A stretch of 64,000 bases of DNA from Bacillota bacterium (GTDB lineage: Bacteria > Bacillota > Clostridia > Oscillospirales > Ruminococcaceae), in NCBI GenBank assembly GCA_023458875.1, contig JAEWXO010000051.1, positions 4,907 through 68,906 on the forward strand, in the 5' to 3' direction. The position numbers and the translations under genes are program-made. Shown piece after piece: positions 7,160-18,675 of the stretch (positions within the stretch are counted from its first letter, which is position 1; each line of letters begins with the position of its first letter). The notes beneath the pieces are model-generated. The model had not been told where the DNA came from. It was given only the letters and a program-made list of their open reading frames with translations, and ran no database searches.

Positions 7160-9715
7160 TTACTCTTCATCATCAGGAGCTTCAGAAACCTCTATAACCT
7201 CGTTCTGCTCTTCCTGTAACGCCATTATTTCTTCTTTTTGAATTTCTTCATCTGATACCTGCTCAATAGTTTCTATTTCGGCAGTATCATCATGCTCTGC
7301 TCTTGTAAATGTAACTACCTTGTTGTCATCTGTGACTCTCATTACCTTTACGCCTGTTGCATAGCGTCCCATAATTCGGATATCACTTGTTCTTATTCTG
7401 ATAACAACACCATCAGAAGAAATAAGAATAATGTCATCCGTATCATCAACAACCTTTATGCCGCATACATAACCCTTATCATCCGAAACCTTGTAGTTAA
7501 GCAGACCGTATCCGCCTCTGTTCTGAATCCTGTAAGAAGAAAGATCTGCTCTTCGTCCCAGACCCTTGTCGGAAACCGTAAGAACCGAAGCGCCTTCTCT
7601 TACTCTTGCTATTGATACAACATAATCATTATCATGAAGCTTTATTGCCTTTACGCCATGAGCTGATCTTGAAAGAGGACGTACCTTATTTTCTTCTATC
7701 CTTATTGCAAATCCGCCGTATGTTGCTATGAGAAGCTGTGCATCACCGTCTGTCATACGGACTCCGGCAATCTCATCACCTTCATCAAGACCTATAGCTA
7801 TAAGTCCGTTTTTACGGACATTTTTGTATGCCGAAAGATTTGTACGTTTTATCTTTCCGTTCTTTGTAACAAGAACAAGGAACTTATTATCCTCAAAGTC
7901 AGCAGCCCTTATCATTGCGGCTACCTTTTCACCCTCGCCAAGAGGAAGCAGATTAACTACATTGAGGCCTCTTGACGCCTTTGAACCTTCAGGTATTTCG
8001 TAACACTTCAGCTTGTACATAACACCCTTGTTTGTTATAAATAAAATATTATCATGAGTTGAAGCTATAAACATTTCGTTTACGACATCTTCTTCACGCT
8101 GCTTCATTCCGCTGACACCTCTGCCGCCGCGCTTCTGTGTCTTATATACATCAACAGGCATACGCTTGATATATCCGATATCTGTATATGTTAAAACGCA
8201 GTCACTGACAGGGATAAGATCCTCAATATCAACCTCACCGCTTACGTTTTCAATCTTTGTACGTCTGTTATCGCTGAATTTTCTTCTTATTTCTGCAAGC
8301 TCATTTTTAATAACTTCCTTGATTTTTGTTTCACTTGCAAGTATTGATTCAAATTCTGCTATTTTAATATTAAGAGCTGCCAGTTCATCAAGAATTCTTT
8401 GTCTTTCCATATTTGAAAGCTGATAAAGCTGCATTTTTGCAATTGCCTCTGCCTGAATATTGGAAAGTGCAAATCTTGTACATAATTTCTCTTTTATTTC
8501 ACCGATATTTTTAGAGCTTCGGCAGATTTTTATTACTTCGTCAATATTGTCTGCTGCAATAACAAGACCTTCGAGTATATGAGCTCTTTCCTGGGCTTTT
8601 CTGAGTTCAAATATCGTTCTTTTTGTTATTACCTCTATCTGGAACTCTATATATTTTTCAAGCATCTGCTTAAGAGTGAGAACCTTTGGTTCGCCGTTTA
8701 CAAGTGCAAGCATTATAACGCCTACAGTATCCTGCAGCTGTGTAAATGTAAAGAGTTTATTAAGGACTATCTGTGCAATAGCGTCTTTTTTAAGCTCTAT
8801 TACGATTCTCATTCCTGTTCTGTCAGATTCGTCTCTTAATGTATGAATACCCTCCACTCTTTTTTCTTTCACAAGGTTTGCCATATTTTCTATAAGTCTT
8901 GCCTTGTTTACCATGTAAGGAATTTCGGTTATTATAATGCAGGTTCTGCCTTTTATCTCTTCAATTGATGTTTCAGCCCTGAGAGTTATTTTTCCGCGTC
9001 CTGTGGCATATGCTGCTCTTATTCCTGCGCGGCCCATAATAATACCGCCTGTAGGGAAGTCAGGAGCTTTTATAAACTCCATTATCTCATCAAGTGTTGC
9101 TTCAGGATTTTCCATAACAAGATCTATAGCATCTATTACTTCGCCGAGATTGTGCGGAGGAATATTTGTAGCCATACCTACAGCGATACCGACACATCCG
9201 TTTACAAGAAGATTTGGAAATCGTGATGGCAATACTACAGGCTCTTTAAGTCTGTCATCATAGTTTGAAGTATACGGTATGGTTTCTTTGTTTATATCTG
9301 TCAGCATTTCAACTGAGATTTTTGACATTTTTGCTTCTGTATATCGGTATGCAGCAGGAGGATCCCCATCCACACTACCAAAGTTACCGTGACCGTCAAC
9401 AAGCGGGTATCTCAGTGAAAATTTCTGTGCAAGTCTTACGAGTGCATCATAAACAGATGCGTCACCATGAGGATGATATCTACCGAGAACTGCACCAACT
9501 GTATCAGCGCACTTTCTGTATGCCTTGTCCGGAGTCAGACCGTTTTCATGAAGTGTATATAATATTCGTCTGTGTACCGGCTTCAGTCCGTCTCTTACAT
9601 CAGGCAATGCTCTTGAAACAATTACTGACATTGAGTAATCAAGAAATGATTTTCTCATTTCTTTTTCTATATCTCTTGGTATTACCTTTGAATTAGTAAA
9701 ATCCAAAATTATCAA
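7160..9715 (-). CDS. gyrA: DNA gyrase subunit A
   Basis: An 851-residue type II topoisomerase A subunit. The N-terminal region has [19 protein letters not shown]; the catalytic tyrosine is Y125 in AAYRYTEA (most homologues have AAMRYTE, so Met is replaced by Tyr123). The GyrA box QKRGGRG is present ([11 protein letters not shown]), which separates it from ParC, followed by the beta-pinwheel wrapping domain and an acidic tail. In the quinolone-resistance region the sequence is [10 protein letters not shown] (81-90): alanine occupies the place of E. coli Ser83, serine that of Ala84, and the Asp87 equivalent is kept. It works with GyrB to introduce negative supercoils. It is separated from gyrB by one small membrane-protein gene. 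Confidence 0.98.
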   Translation of the reverse strand: MIILDFTNSKVIPRDIEKEMRKSFLDYSMSVIVSRALPDVRDGLKPVHRRILYTLHENGLTPDKAYRKCADTVGAVLGRYHPHGDASVYDALVRLAQKFSLRYPLVDGHGNFGSVDGDPPAAYRYTEAKMSKISVEMLTDINKETIPYTSNYDDRLKEPVVLPSRFPNLLVNGCVGIAVGMATNIPPHNLGEVIDAIDLVMENPEATLDEIMEFIKAPDFPTGGIIMGRAGIRAAYATGRGKITLRAETSIEEIKGRTCIIITEIPYMVNKARLIENMANLVKEKRVEGIHTLRDESDRTGMRIVIELKKDAIAQIVLNKLFTFTQLQDTVGVIMLALVNGEPKVLTLKQMLEKYIEFQIEVITKRTIFELRKAQERAHILEGLVIAADNIDEVIKICRSSKNIGEIKEKLCTRFALSNIQAEAIAKMQLYQLSNMERQRILDELAALNIKIAEFESILASETKIKEVIKNELAEIRRKFSDNRRTKIENVSGEVDIEDLIPVSDCVLTYTDIGYIKRMPVDVYKTQKRGGRGVSGMKQREEDVVNEMFIASTHDNILFITNKGVMYKLKCYEIPEGSKASRGLNVVNLLPLGEGEKVAAMIRAADFEDNKFLVLVTKNGKIKRTNLSAYKNVRKNGLIAIGLDEGDEIAGVRMTDGDAQLLIATYGGFAIRIEENKVRPLSRSAHGVKAIKLHDNDYVVSIARVREGASVLTVSDKGLGRRADLSSYRIQNRGGYGLLNYKVSDDKGYVCGIKVVDDTDDIILISSDGVVIRIRTSDIRIMGRYATGVKVMRVTDDNKVVTFTRAEHDDTAEIETIEQVSDEEIQKEEIMALQEEQNEVIEVSEAPDDEE

Positions 9716-9734
9716 GACCTTTCCTTATGATATT

Positions 9735-10376
9735 TTATTTATTTTCAGGAGTAAATTTTGTATTTTTAAAGCCATTCTTTAATATTTCAATTTCTTCAGG
9801 AGTAAATGATTCCTTTGGAATAATATAAAAATTTCTTTTGATAATATATATAATAAAATACTTGCTTTTCTCAAGGATTTTTATGTTTCCGGCTGAAAAA
9901 TTAATCACAGTCCTTGCAATTTTATCATCATAATCATGATTTTTTTCCTGGAAAAATGAATCATCAGTGTCATTATCCGCGGAAATATCAGATAAATCTT
10001 TTTCCTGAGACTCCTCTTCATTTTCAGAGTCCTCTTCAATTACCGTTCCGATATCTATTCTGTCAGAATACAGCTCTGCTATGTATCTGTCATTTTGTAT
10101 GCCTTCAATTGAACCCAGAAGTTTTTTACGTATCATCAGTGGGTTAAGCCACATTCCTCCTATCATAAACAGGCAGACAATAATAATCATTATGCATACT
10201 GAATTTTTCGGGTCCTCTGCAAGAGGAAAGGTATACAAAACTGCGATTAATCCGAAAACTGATGTCATTAATATGTTTTTAGGATATACAAATTTTTTTT
10301 GAAAATCTTTGAATGCACTTGCAAACATATCCATAGGAATACTGTAATTTTTTGATAATATTGGTTTATCAGCCAT
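9735..10376 (-). CDS. YcxB-like membrane protein inserted between gyrB and gyrA
   Basis: A 213-residue protein with two adjacent transmembrane segments (about residues 35-52 and 62-82) followed by a cytoplasmic part with a long acidic, low-complexity stretch (EEDSENEEESQEKD...DNDTDD) and a C-terminal FSAGNIKILEKSKYFIIYIIKRNFYIIPKESFT region. The order TM pair, then a Tyr/Ile-rich strand ending in YIIPKxxF, is that of YcxB-like (PF14317-type) proteins. Function unknown. It sits between gyrB and gyrA on the same strand, with about 20 bases on each side, so it is probably co-transcribed with both. Confidence 0.7.
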   Translation of the reverse strand: MADKPILSKNYSIPMDMFASAFKDFQKKFVYPKNILMTSVFGLIAVLYTFPLAEDPKNSVCIMIIIVCLFMIGGMWLNPLMIRKKLLGSIEGIQNDRYIAELYSDRIDIGTVIEEDSENEEESQEKDLSDISADNDTDDSFFQEKNHDYDDKIARTVINFSAGNIKILEKSKYFIIYIIKRNFYIIPKESFTPEEIEILKNGFKNTKFTPENK

Positions 10377-10396
10377 TTTACTCTCCTCTTGATATA

Positions 10397-12409
<2,013 letters not shown>

Positions 12410-12534
12410 TTACATGGCAAAGGCAGCATCTGCTGCTTTTGATCACCATAAAACCTAAGTTACAATGACCAAAGAATGATTCCCGATGCATTAAAGACGG
12501 GGAGCATCCTGCATGAGCTGTATTAAGTCATTGA

Positions 12535-12792
12535 TTAAATAATCATACCTGCTCTTTTACGTAAGGTTGAAACTGATATCTGTGATATATATACGGATTC
12601 CTTTCCTTTTCTGTCCTTACATACTATAAAGCTTTTCGGCATTTCAAGAGACACGTTTACAATTTCTCCGTTATCAGTAGATTTTCTCAAATACTGTCTT
12701 GTATCCTTTCCCAATGATGTATTTTCTATATCGAATATTCCGATCATACTTTTATCACTTATAGAAATTTCATTTCCAAGATGAATATACAT
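12535..12792 (-). CDS. remB: RemB/YaaB-like extracellular matrix regulator (DUF370)
   Basis: An 85-residue protein that begins MYIHLGNEISISDKSMIGIFD, continues with NTSLGKDTRQYLR and ends SVSTLRKRAGMII. This fits the DUF370 family protein encoded between recF and gyrB in B. subtilis (YaaB/RemB) in length and position. The family includes RemA, a DNA-binding activator of biofilm matrix genes. It starts 28 bases after recF ends. The 152 bases between remB and gyrB contain a small GCAGCA/TGCTGC dyad and no gene. Confidence 0.85.
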   Translation of the reverse strand: MYIHLGNEISISDKSMIGIFDIENTSLGKDTRQYLRKSTDNGEIVNVSLEMPKSFIVCKDRKGKESVYISQISVSTLRKRAGMII

Positions 12793-12820
12793 ATTTTTTA
12801 CTTCCCCCGGTTTGACGGAT

Positions 12821-13939
12821 TTAATTTACAAGTCTGCCCTCAGACATCTCAAAAACATTATCACACTGATGAATTATGGCCTTATGATTACATGTTGTTA
12901 TAAAAACCTGCATATCACCGATAATATTACATACAAATTTCTGCCTGTTTTCATCAAGCTCCCCCATTACGTCATCAAGCAATATTACAGGTGCTTCATT
13001 TTTATAGGTATTATAAATCTGAGCCTGTGCAAGTCTCATAACCAGCGCTGTACTTTTCTGTTGCCCCTGTGAACCATAATCCCTGACACTAAGATTGTTT
13101 ATTTTAAGAATTATGTCATCGCGGTTAACACCCGTATGAGTATAGCCGAGTCTTAAATCATCAGCTACGCTGTTTTTCAGCTTGTTATAATATATTTCAG
13201 TCATATTGTTATCCGGTTCATCCGGATATTGAAAATTACTTTCATAGACATTGGACTGGTATGATATTGATAAATTTTCGGTACCGTCAGCAATTTTATT
13301 ATATAATTTTTGACAGTATTCGTTAAGTTTAATCACATATTCATTACGCATATAGGAAATATATGCACCTGTCACTGCAAGCTGTCTGTCCCATATATCA
13401 AGACTGTCCGTATTTTCGTTTCCAAGAATAATGTTTTTTATTACTGCATTTCTCTGAGCTGTCAGTGAATAATATTTTCTTAAATAATTCATTGACTTCG
13501 GTTTGAGCTGACAATAGCACAGATCAATATAGCTGCGTCTTTTTTCAGGCATTCCTTTTATAAGTTCAATATCTTCGGGAAGAAATGCAACACACTTAAA
13601 ATTCTCAAACAATCTGCTGCTGTTTGACTGAGGAACGCCGTTGAGAGTTATCAGCTTGTTTTTAATATTTTTTTTTATCAGCTTATAATTTATTTCCTGG
13701 GTTCTTATTTCATCCTGAAATATCAGCTTCATATTGAATTCATCGCATTTAAATCCGATATAATCTTTTTCTTTTGAACCACGGAAGCTTCTGCATCCGG
13801 TTGCAATCCATATAGCTTCAAGGAGATTTGTTTTTCCCTGAGCATTCTTACCAAAGATAATATTGAATGACTGTCCCGGAGAAAAATCTATTTCCTTTAA
13901 ATTCTTAAAGCCGTCAATAACAATTTTTTTTATATACAT
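12821..13939 (-). CDS. recF: DNA replication and repair protein RecF
   Basis: A 372-residue SMC-like ATPase. Walker A is FGKNAQGKTNLLEAI (near residue 30), the LSVRDYGSQGQQKS signature lies near residue 280, and Walker B with the D-loop is VILLDDVMGELDENRQKF. RecF loads RecA at single-stranded gaps and helps replication restart. It has its standard position between the S4-domain gene and remB. Confidence 0.97.
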   Translation of the reverse strand: MYIKKIVIDGFKNLKEIDFSPGQSFNIIFGKNAQGKTNLLEAIWIATGCRSFRGSKEKDYIGFKCDEFNMKLIFQDEIRTQEINYKLIKKNIKNKLITLNGVPQSNSSRLFENFKCVAFLPEDIELIKGMPEKRRSYIDLCYCQLKPKSMNYLRKYYSLTAQRNAVIKNIILGNENTDSLDIWDRQLAVTGAYISYMRNEYVIKLNEYCQKLYNKIADGTENLSISYQSNVYESNFQYPDEPDNNMTEIYYNKLKNSVADDLRLGYTHTGVNRDDIILKINNLSVRDYGSQGQQKSTALVMRLAQAQIYNTYKNEAPVILLDDVMGELDENRQKFVCNIIGDMQVFITTCNHKAIIHQCDNVFEMSEGRLVN

Positions 13940-13972
13940 AAATCAGCTGACTTTCATTTATAAATCAAAGAA

Positions 13973-14191
13973 TCATTCTACGTTAATAAGAAAACCGTTA
14001 TATTCAACTACATCACCCGGACGTATTTTCTTACCTCTCATTGTGCATATCTCGCCGCCCAATGAAACTTCACCGTTCTGGACCGCTTCCTTTGCAGCTC
14101 CGCCTGTTTCTGCAGCTCCGGCAAATTTAAGAAGAGAATCGAGCTTTATAAACTCCGTTTTTATTTTAATATTGAGCACTTTTTTTTCCAT
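13973..14191 (-). CDS. yaaA: S4-domain RNA-binding protein YaaA
   Basis: A 72-residue protein consisting of one S4 domain ([19 protein letters not shown], then [31 protein letters not shown]). The homologue between dnaN and recF in B. subtilis is YaaA (RlbA), a small protein linked to 50S assembly. It lies 18 bases downstream of dnaN and 33 bases upstream of recF in the same orientation. Confidence 0.92.
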   Translation of the reverse strand: MEKKVLNIKIKTEFIKLDSLLKFAGAAETGGAAKEAVQNGEVSLGGEICTMRGKKIRPGDVVEYNGFLINVE

Positions 14192-14209
14192 AATGAGCCT
14201 TTCCGGATA

Positions 14210-15313
14210 TTAATTTTTCAGTTGTATCGGCATAAGAAGAAACATAAAGCTTTCACCGATAAGCGGAACTATTTTTACAGGTCTGTTAGGAGCGATTATC
14301 TGCATTTTTATCTTATCGGTATCGCATGCCTTAAGAGCATCAAGCAAAAATTTGTTATTAAGTCCTATTTCAATATCATCCCCGTTAATTTCAGCCGGTA
14401 TTGAATCGTCAATACTTCCTATTCCGGTTTTACATCCGACCTGGAGATTTTCATCTTTAAAAATGCATTTTACAGGACTTTTATTCTTTTCGTTTATCAG
14501 AAGAGAGCATCTTTCTATGCTTTCGGTATATTCTTTTGTTTTTAAAATAATTTCAGTATTAAAATCAGAAGGTACACTTGCCTTATAATTATGAAATTCT
14601 CCTTCAAGAAGCCTTGAAACAACATAATAACCTGATATTTCAAATATTATATGCTTTGAATTGTTAAATATTCTGCATTCCTTATCCTCATCATCAGAAA
14701 GTATTCTTGCAACTTCATTAAGTGTTTTTGAAGGAACAACAAAATTAAAGTCGTTGTAACATTTGATCTGTTCGGTTCTGATTGCAAGTCTGAAACCGTC
14801 AATTGCGACCATTCTGAAAAGACCGTTTTCAATGTCAAATAATTCACCTGTAAGAATAGGTTTATTGTCGTTTAAAGAAACTGCATAATTTGTCTGATTT
14901 ATCATATTTTTCAGTATATGCTGCTGAATACATATATCCTTATCATTGTCTATTTTAGGAAAGTCAGGATATTCATCTGACGGAATCGCTGAAATATTAT
15001 ATTTTGTCATATTGCTGGAAATTGTAACGTTTAACATCTGATCGATTTCCACGACTATTTCATCTGATGACATTCTGCGGATAATTTCAGTAAAAAGTCT
15101 TGAATTGATAACAAAGTCAACCGAATCTTCAGAGTTTACTTCAATGGTGGTTTTTATTCCAAGCTCCATATCGTATCCGGTTAACTCAAGAGAATTTTCA
15201 GAGAGTGTTAACCTTATGCCTTCAAGAGCAGCAATGTTTGATTTTGCCGGTACTGCCTTTGAAACATTTGTTATTGCTTCATATAGTAATGATCTGCTAC
15301 ATTTGAATTTCAT
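14210..15313 (-). CDS. dnaN: DNA polymerase III sliding clamp, beta subunit
   Basis: A 367-residue clamp protein with the three-fold repeated clamp fold: MKFKCSRSLLYEAITNVSKAVPAKSNIAALEGIRL at the N-terminus, ALNDNKPILTGELF-like text in the middle (VSLNDNKPILTGELFDI), and the C-terminal signature NRPVKIVPLIGESFMFLLMPIQ. It is the processivity factor for replication. A 470-base intergenic region rich in DnaA-box-like motifs separates it from dnaA. Confidence 0.97.
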   Translation of the reverse strand: MKFKCSRSLLYEAITNVSKAVPAKSNIAALEGIRLTLSENSLELTGYDMELGIKTTIEVNSEDSVDFVINSRLFTEIIRRMSSDEIVVEIDQMLNVTISSNMTKYNISAIPSDEYPDFPKIDNDKDICIQQHILKNMINQTNYAVSLNDNKPILTGELFDIENGLFRMVAIDGFRLAIRTEQIKCYNDFNFVVPSKTLNEVARILSDDEDKECRIFNNSKHIIFEISGYYVVSRLLEGEFHNYKASVPSDFNTEIILKTKEYTESIERCSLLINEKNKSPVKCIFKDENLQVGCKTGIGSIDDSIPAEINGDDIEIGLNNKFLLDALKACDTDKIKMQIIAPNRPVKIVPLIGESFMFLLMPIQLKN

Positions 15314-15339
15314 TTTTTTTAATTACCGAACCTTTCTTT

Positions 15340-15782
15340 TTAAACAGTTAACATCATATTATTATGTAATTAAATTATAATATAATAATAAAATAAATAT
15401 ATTTAAACAGTCGCAGCAGTAGGGACTGTGGATTTGTTTAAAAGCCTGTTAACCTTCGTATTTAAGAGTGTGGTACTTCAACAGAGCGTTCTTGATTTAT
15501 TGTTTAAATTATTAAAAACTTTTTTTCGTGTTTAAAGTCTTGAAAAGTGTGGAGTTTAAAATAAAAACTTGTTAAATAAATTCTTGAAAGTTTTTAGTAT
15601 ATCAACATGTATGTTAAATTCAATTTTGTTTATAATTTTGAAATCATAATCTGGCGTGTTGAAAACCGATACGTTAACAGCTGTTAACCGACGGTGCTTG
15701 CATGAGTTGAATAGTTGAAACTTTTCAACTATGTTTTCAACAACCTGTTGAAAGTATGGTTGAAAACCTGTTGTAATAATTA
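15340..15782. other. oriC: Probable oriC: dnaA-dnaN intergenic region with DnaA-box-like motifs
   Basis: A 470-base A/T-rich gap between dnaN and dnaA. No perfect TTATCCACA box is visible, but related 9-mers are frequent: TGTGGATTT (15427), TGTGGAGTT (15549), TGTTGAAAA (15657-15665), TTTTCAACA (15734-15742), TGTTGAAAG (15746-15754) and GGTTGAAAA (15759-15767). A perfect palindrome GTTAACAGCTGTTAAC lies at 15673-15688. A run of A/T near 15361-15412 could be the unwinding element. Gene polarity switches at 17.2-17.7 kb, just beyond dnaA, which supports an origin here. The exact boxes are an inference. Confidence 0.65.
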
Positions 15783-17144
15783 TTATTTGCCTTTATCACG
15801 TATATTTTTTATTATATCATCAACCATTTCACGCAGGCTTGAATCTTTTTTAAGGTTATGTTCAACGTTATTGATAGCGTATACTATAGTTGAGTGATCT
15901 CTTCCTCCGAATTCAACTCCGATAGCAACAAGTGACATCTGTGTTATTTCCCTGACTACATAGATTGCTATTTTTCTTGCATTTGAAATCTGGGCAGATC
16001 TTTTGTTTGAACGTATATCATCAGGAGTTACTCCGTACACGTTTGCAACTTCACCTATTATCTTTTCCACCGTTATCGGAATAGGCTGATCGTCATTGAG
16101 AATATCTCTTATTACACTCTGTGCCATTGCCATTGTCGGTGGGCTTCCGGCAAGATGCTTCAGGGCCTTTAGTTTTTTTACTGCGCCTTCAAGCTGTCTT
16201 ATATTTGTTTTTAATCTGTTTGCAATAAATTCTGATACTTCGTCAGGAAGATTAAGATTCAGAAGCTCTGCTTTGCGTCTTATTATTGCAATACGTGTTT
16301 CAAAATCAGGAATTGAAATATCCGCAATAAGTCCCCATTCAAATCTTGTACGTATTCTGTCCTCAAGTGTTTTTATATCCTTCGGAGGTTTATCGGATGT
16401 AAGTACTATCTGTCTTCCGTCCTTGTGAAGTTCATTGAATGTATGGAAAAATTCTTCCTGTGTACTTTCCTTACCGGCGATAAACTGAACATCGTCGACA
16501 AGCAGGACATCTGCGTTACGATATTTTTCGTGAAATGTCGTTGTTTCCTTTTTCATTTTGATTGCATCAATAAGCTCGTTTGAGAATGTTTCTCCTGTTA
16601 CATAAATAATATTTATATCCGGGTTATTCTTTTTCATTTCGATTGCTATAGCTGTAAGTAAATGTGTTTTTCCTAATCCTGAAGGGCCATGAATAAATAA
16701 TGGGTTATATGTACTTCCATTATTATCCTTTGAAACAGCCGTACATGCTGCATAGGCAAATTCATTTGACTTACCTACTATAAATGTATCAAATGTGTAG
16801 TCATATTCAGCACCCTCAAAGCTTTTTTCAAGCTGCTGGTGTTTCTGTTCAAGTTCTTCAAAGTTTACCTTTGGTGCAGGAACTTCATTTTCCTCCTGAA
16901 TAGTAACAACTATATCAACATCAAATCCTAAAATTGCCTTAAAAGCCTGTCTGAATAAAGGCTCGTAATTAGACAAAAATATATCCTTCTGAAAATCAGT
17001 AGGAAAGAAAAGTGTGGCTTGTCTTCCGTCGAAACCTTTGGTTTCTATTGGTTTGATCCATAGATTGTATGCAGTTTCCTGTACCCCGCCTGAATCAACA
17101 CAATACTTCTTGACACGATCAAAAAGTTCTTCAAAGGAGTTCAT
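15783..17144 (-). CDS. dnaA: Chromosomal replication initiator protein DnaA
   Basis: A 453-residue initiator: domain I at the N-terminus (YNLWIKPIE), a short linker, then the AAA+ domain III with Walker A HGPSGLGKTHL (152-162), Walker B VLLVDDVQFIAGK and the arginine-finger region IRTRFEWGL, and domain IV with the DnaA signature GGRDHSTIVYAIN near the C-terminus. A strong ribosome site (AGGAGG) precedes the ATG. It is divergent from rpmH. Confidence 0.98.
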   Translation of the reverse strand: MNSFEELFDRVKKYCVDSGGVQETAYNLWIKPIETKGFDGRQATLFFPTDFQKDIFLSNYEPLFRQAFKAILGFDVDIVVTIQEENEVPAPKVNFEELEQKHQQLEKSFEGAEYDYTFDTFIVGKSNEFAYAACTAVSKDNNGSTYNPLFIHGPSGLGKTHLLTAIAIEMKKNNPDINIIYVTGETFSNELIDAIKMKKETTTFHEKYRNADVLLVDDVQFIAGKESTQEEFFHTFNELHKDGRQIVLTSDKPPKDIKTLEDRIRTRFEWGLIADISIPDFETRIAIIRRKAELLNLNLPDEVSEFIANRLKTNIRQLEGAVKKLKALKHLAGSPPTMAMAQSVIRDILNDDQPIPITVEKIIGEVANVYGVTPDDIRSNKRSAQISNARKIAIYVVREITQMSLVAIGVEFGGRDHSTIVYAINNVEHNLKKDSSLREMVDDIIKNIRDKGK

Positions 17145-17346
17145 ATAGATTTCATCCTCCTAAATTTAAATATCCCTGAATAACATTAGACTCTGAATAT
17201 GTATGCTATCCGGATGTAAATATAACGTATCATTTTTTTGCAAAACTTTATTACAATTACAATTATAATTAATTATATCATACTTTTTTTTTTATTTCAA
17301 GTGAACAAATCAGTAATATTTTTTGATAACCGATTATCGGTTAAAA

Positions 17347-17423
17347 GTGATGAATATGTGTAAGGGAAGGTCAAAGGCGCGACCGCAAAGCCGGGTCAAT
17401 TCCGTATAATCGAAATCTCTGCC
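17347..17423 (+). repeat. Dispersed structured repeat, copy 3 (between dnaA and rpmH)
   Basis: It shares the gaaggtcaaaggcgcgacc block and GCAAAGCC core with copies 4 and 5, and the 3' aaatctctgcc end. Its distal hairpin (CAATTC-CGTA-TAATCG) is imperfect, suggesting decay or relaxed selection. Confidence 0.6.
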
Positions 17424-17584
17424 AAATAAATAACTTAACCATCGTTTCTGAATAATAACGAAAAGAACTTCTTTATTTTAATTTTTAATACTTATCGTTT
17501 TTATGCAATTGTGTTATTAGAAATAAAAAATAATTATATAAATTGTATGATTAATAAATAAATTTAAAAAATTACTAAAAACAC

Positions 17585-17614
17585 TTGACATCAGTAAATA
17601 ACTTGGGATATAAT
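17585..17614 (+). promoter_or_regulatory. Sigma-A promoter for the rpmH operon
   Basis: Consensus -35 TTGACA (17585-17590) and consensus -10 TATAAT (17609-17614) with an 18-base spacer, about 120 bases upstream of the rpmH start. Confidence 0.8.
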
Positions 17615-17735
17615 TTATTATTGCAGGGCTATGTTATTAATTCATTCTTTATATATAATGAATGATAATGATGATAAGCTGCTTTATGTAGTTTTATAAT
17701 AATTATTTGTATTTCAGATTAGGAGGGAATATTAA

Positions 17736-17870
17736 ATGAAAAGAACTTATCAGCCAAAGAAACTTCACAGAAAAAAGGAACATGGTTTCATGAAGAGAAT
17801 GTCAACAAGAAACGGCCGTAAGGTATTAGCACGCAGACGTGCAAAAGGAAGAGCAAGATTAACTCATTAA
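17736..17870 (+). CDS. rpmH: 50S ribosomal protein L34
   Basis: A 44-residue basic protein starting [20 protein letters not shown] and ending [11 protein letters not shown], which is L34 over its full length. AGGAGGG precedes the ATG. It is the first gene of the rightward origin-proximal operon and marks the change of strand at the origin. Confidence 0.97.
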   Translation: MKRTYQPKKLHRKKEHGFMKRMSTRNGRKVLARRRAKGRARLTH

Positions 17871-17987
17871 TTTGCTTTATTATCGACAGCTTGTCAGTGG
17901 TGGAATTAAATCATCACTGGCAGCATTAATTTTTATGTGAAGAATTTTTTTATTCTTATTAAAAAAATATCTGAACTAATGTCAATG

Positions 17988-18016
17988 AGGCCACAAGAAA
18001 AAAATTTTGTGGCCTA
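17988..18016 (+). terminator. Attenuating hairpin between rpmH and rnpA
   Basis: AGGCCACAA pairs perfectly with TTGTGGCCT around an A-rich loop. A second, longer dyad (TGTCAGTGGTG with CATCACTGGCA) lies just upstream near 17895-17926. Such partial terminators would lower expression of rnpA relative to rpmH. Confidence 0.5.
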
Positions 18017-18037
18017 TTAATTTAAGAAAAGAAAATT

Positions 18038-18397
18038 ATGGTTTATACTGAAATTTTAAATAAAAACAAGGACTTTCTGACTCTGTACAAAAAAGGCAGG
18101 TCAGTAGTATCAAAGGCAGTAGTCATTTATGTAAAGCCAAACGGACTTTCATATAACAGATTCGGAATAACTGCAGGGAAAAAAGTAGGAAATGCAGTTA
18201 TGAGAAACCGTGCAAAGCGAATAATAAGACAGGCTTATTATGAAAACGAAATCCTTTTTCCGATAGGTCTTGATATTGTCTTTGTAGCAAGAAAATTTGC
18301 TACAGAGGTAAAATCAGAATATCTTAGCTCATATGTAAAAAAACATGCAATAGGTGCAATAGAAGCATTTCTTGTAGATGGAGAAACGAAAAAATGA
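18038..18397 (+). CDS. rnpA: Ribonuclease P protein component
   Basis: A 119-residue basic protein with the RNR signature KKVGNAVMRNRAKRIIRQAY and the N-terminal FLTLYKKGRSVVSKAVVIYV strand-helix region. It binds RNase P RNA and helps 5' processing of pre-tRNA. It has the usual order rpmH-rnpA-yidD-yidC; the stop overlaps the yidD start by 4 bases. Confidence 0.96.
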   Translation: MVYTEILNKNKDFLTLYKKGRSVVSKAVVIYVKPNGLSYNRFGITAGKKVGNAVMRNRAKRIIRQAYYENEILFPIGLDIVFVARKFATEVKSEYLSSYVKKHAIGAIEAFLVDGETKK

Positions 18398-18675
18398 ATA
18401 CTTTTTTTGTATTTATAAAAAAGATTTATCTTATTCCGTTCAGATTTTACAGGAAGTACATTTCTCCTTTTACGCCTCCGTGTTGCAGATTTACACCGAC
18501 ATGTTCAGCATATGCAATTGAGGCTATTGAAAAATTTGGTATCATCAGAGGTTCTTTAATTGCTGTAAAGCGTCTGATTCGCTGCAATCCGTTTTTTAAA
18601 GGCGGAATTGACAATGTACCTGATAAATTCTGTCTGTTCGGAAAACGAAAAAAAAATGGAGGAGATAATATTTGA
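18394..18675 (+). CDS. yidD: Membrane protein insertion efficiency factor YidD
   Basis: A 93-residue protein with the family core YRKYISPFTPPCCRFTPTCSAYAIEAI and IRCNPFFKGGIDNVP. An amphipathic N-terminal stretch suggests membrane attachment. YidD assists YidC-dependent insertion. It overlaps rnpA and yidC by 4 bases each, indicating translational coupling. Confidence 0.95.
   Translation: MNTFFVFIKKIYLIPFRFYRKYISPFTPPCCRFTPTCSAYAIEAIEKFGIIRGSLIAVKRLIRCNPFFKGGIDNVPDKFCLFGKRKKNGGDNI

Larger units (their letters stand above)
17145..17735. other. Divergent intergenic region between dnaA and rpmH
   Basis: About 590 bases, strongly A/T rich. It contains an 18-base inverted repeat of the form AACCGATTATCGGTT (near 17328-17342), repeat copy 3 immediately after it, and the rpmH promoter. 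I found no convincing DnaA boxes and no coding sequence here. Confidence 0.6.
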
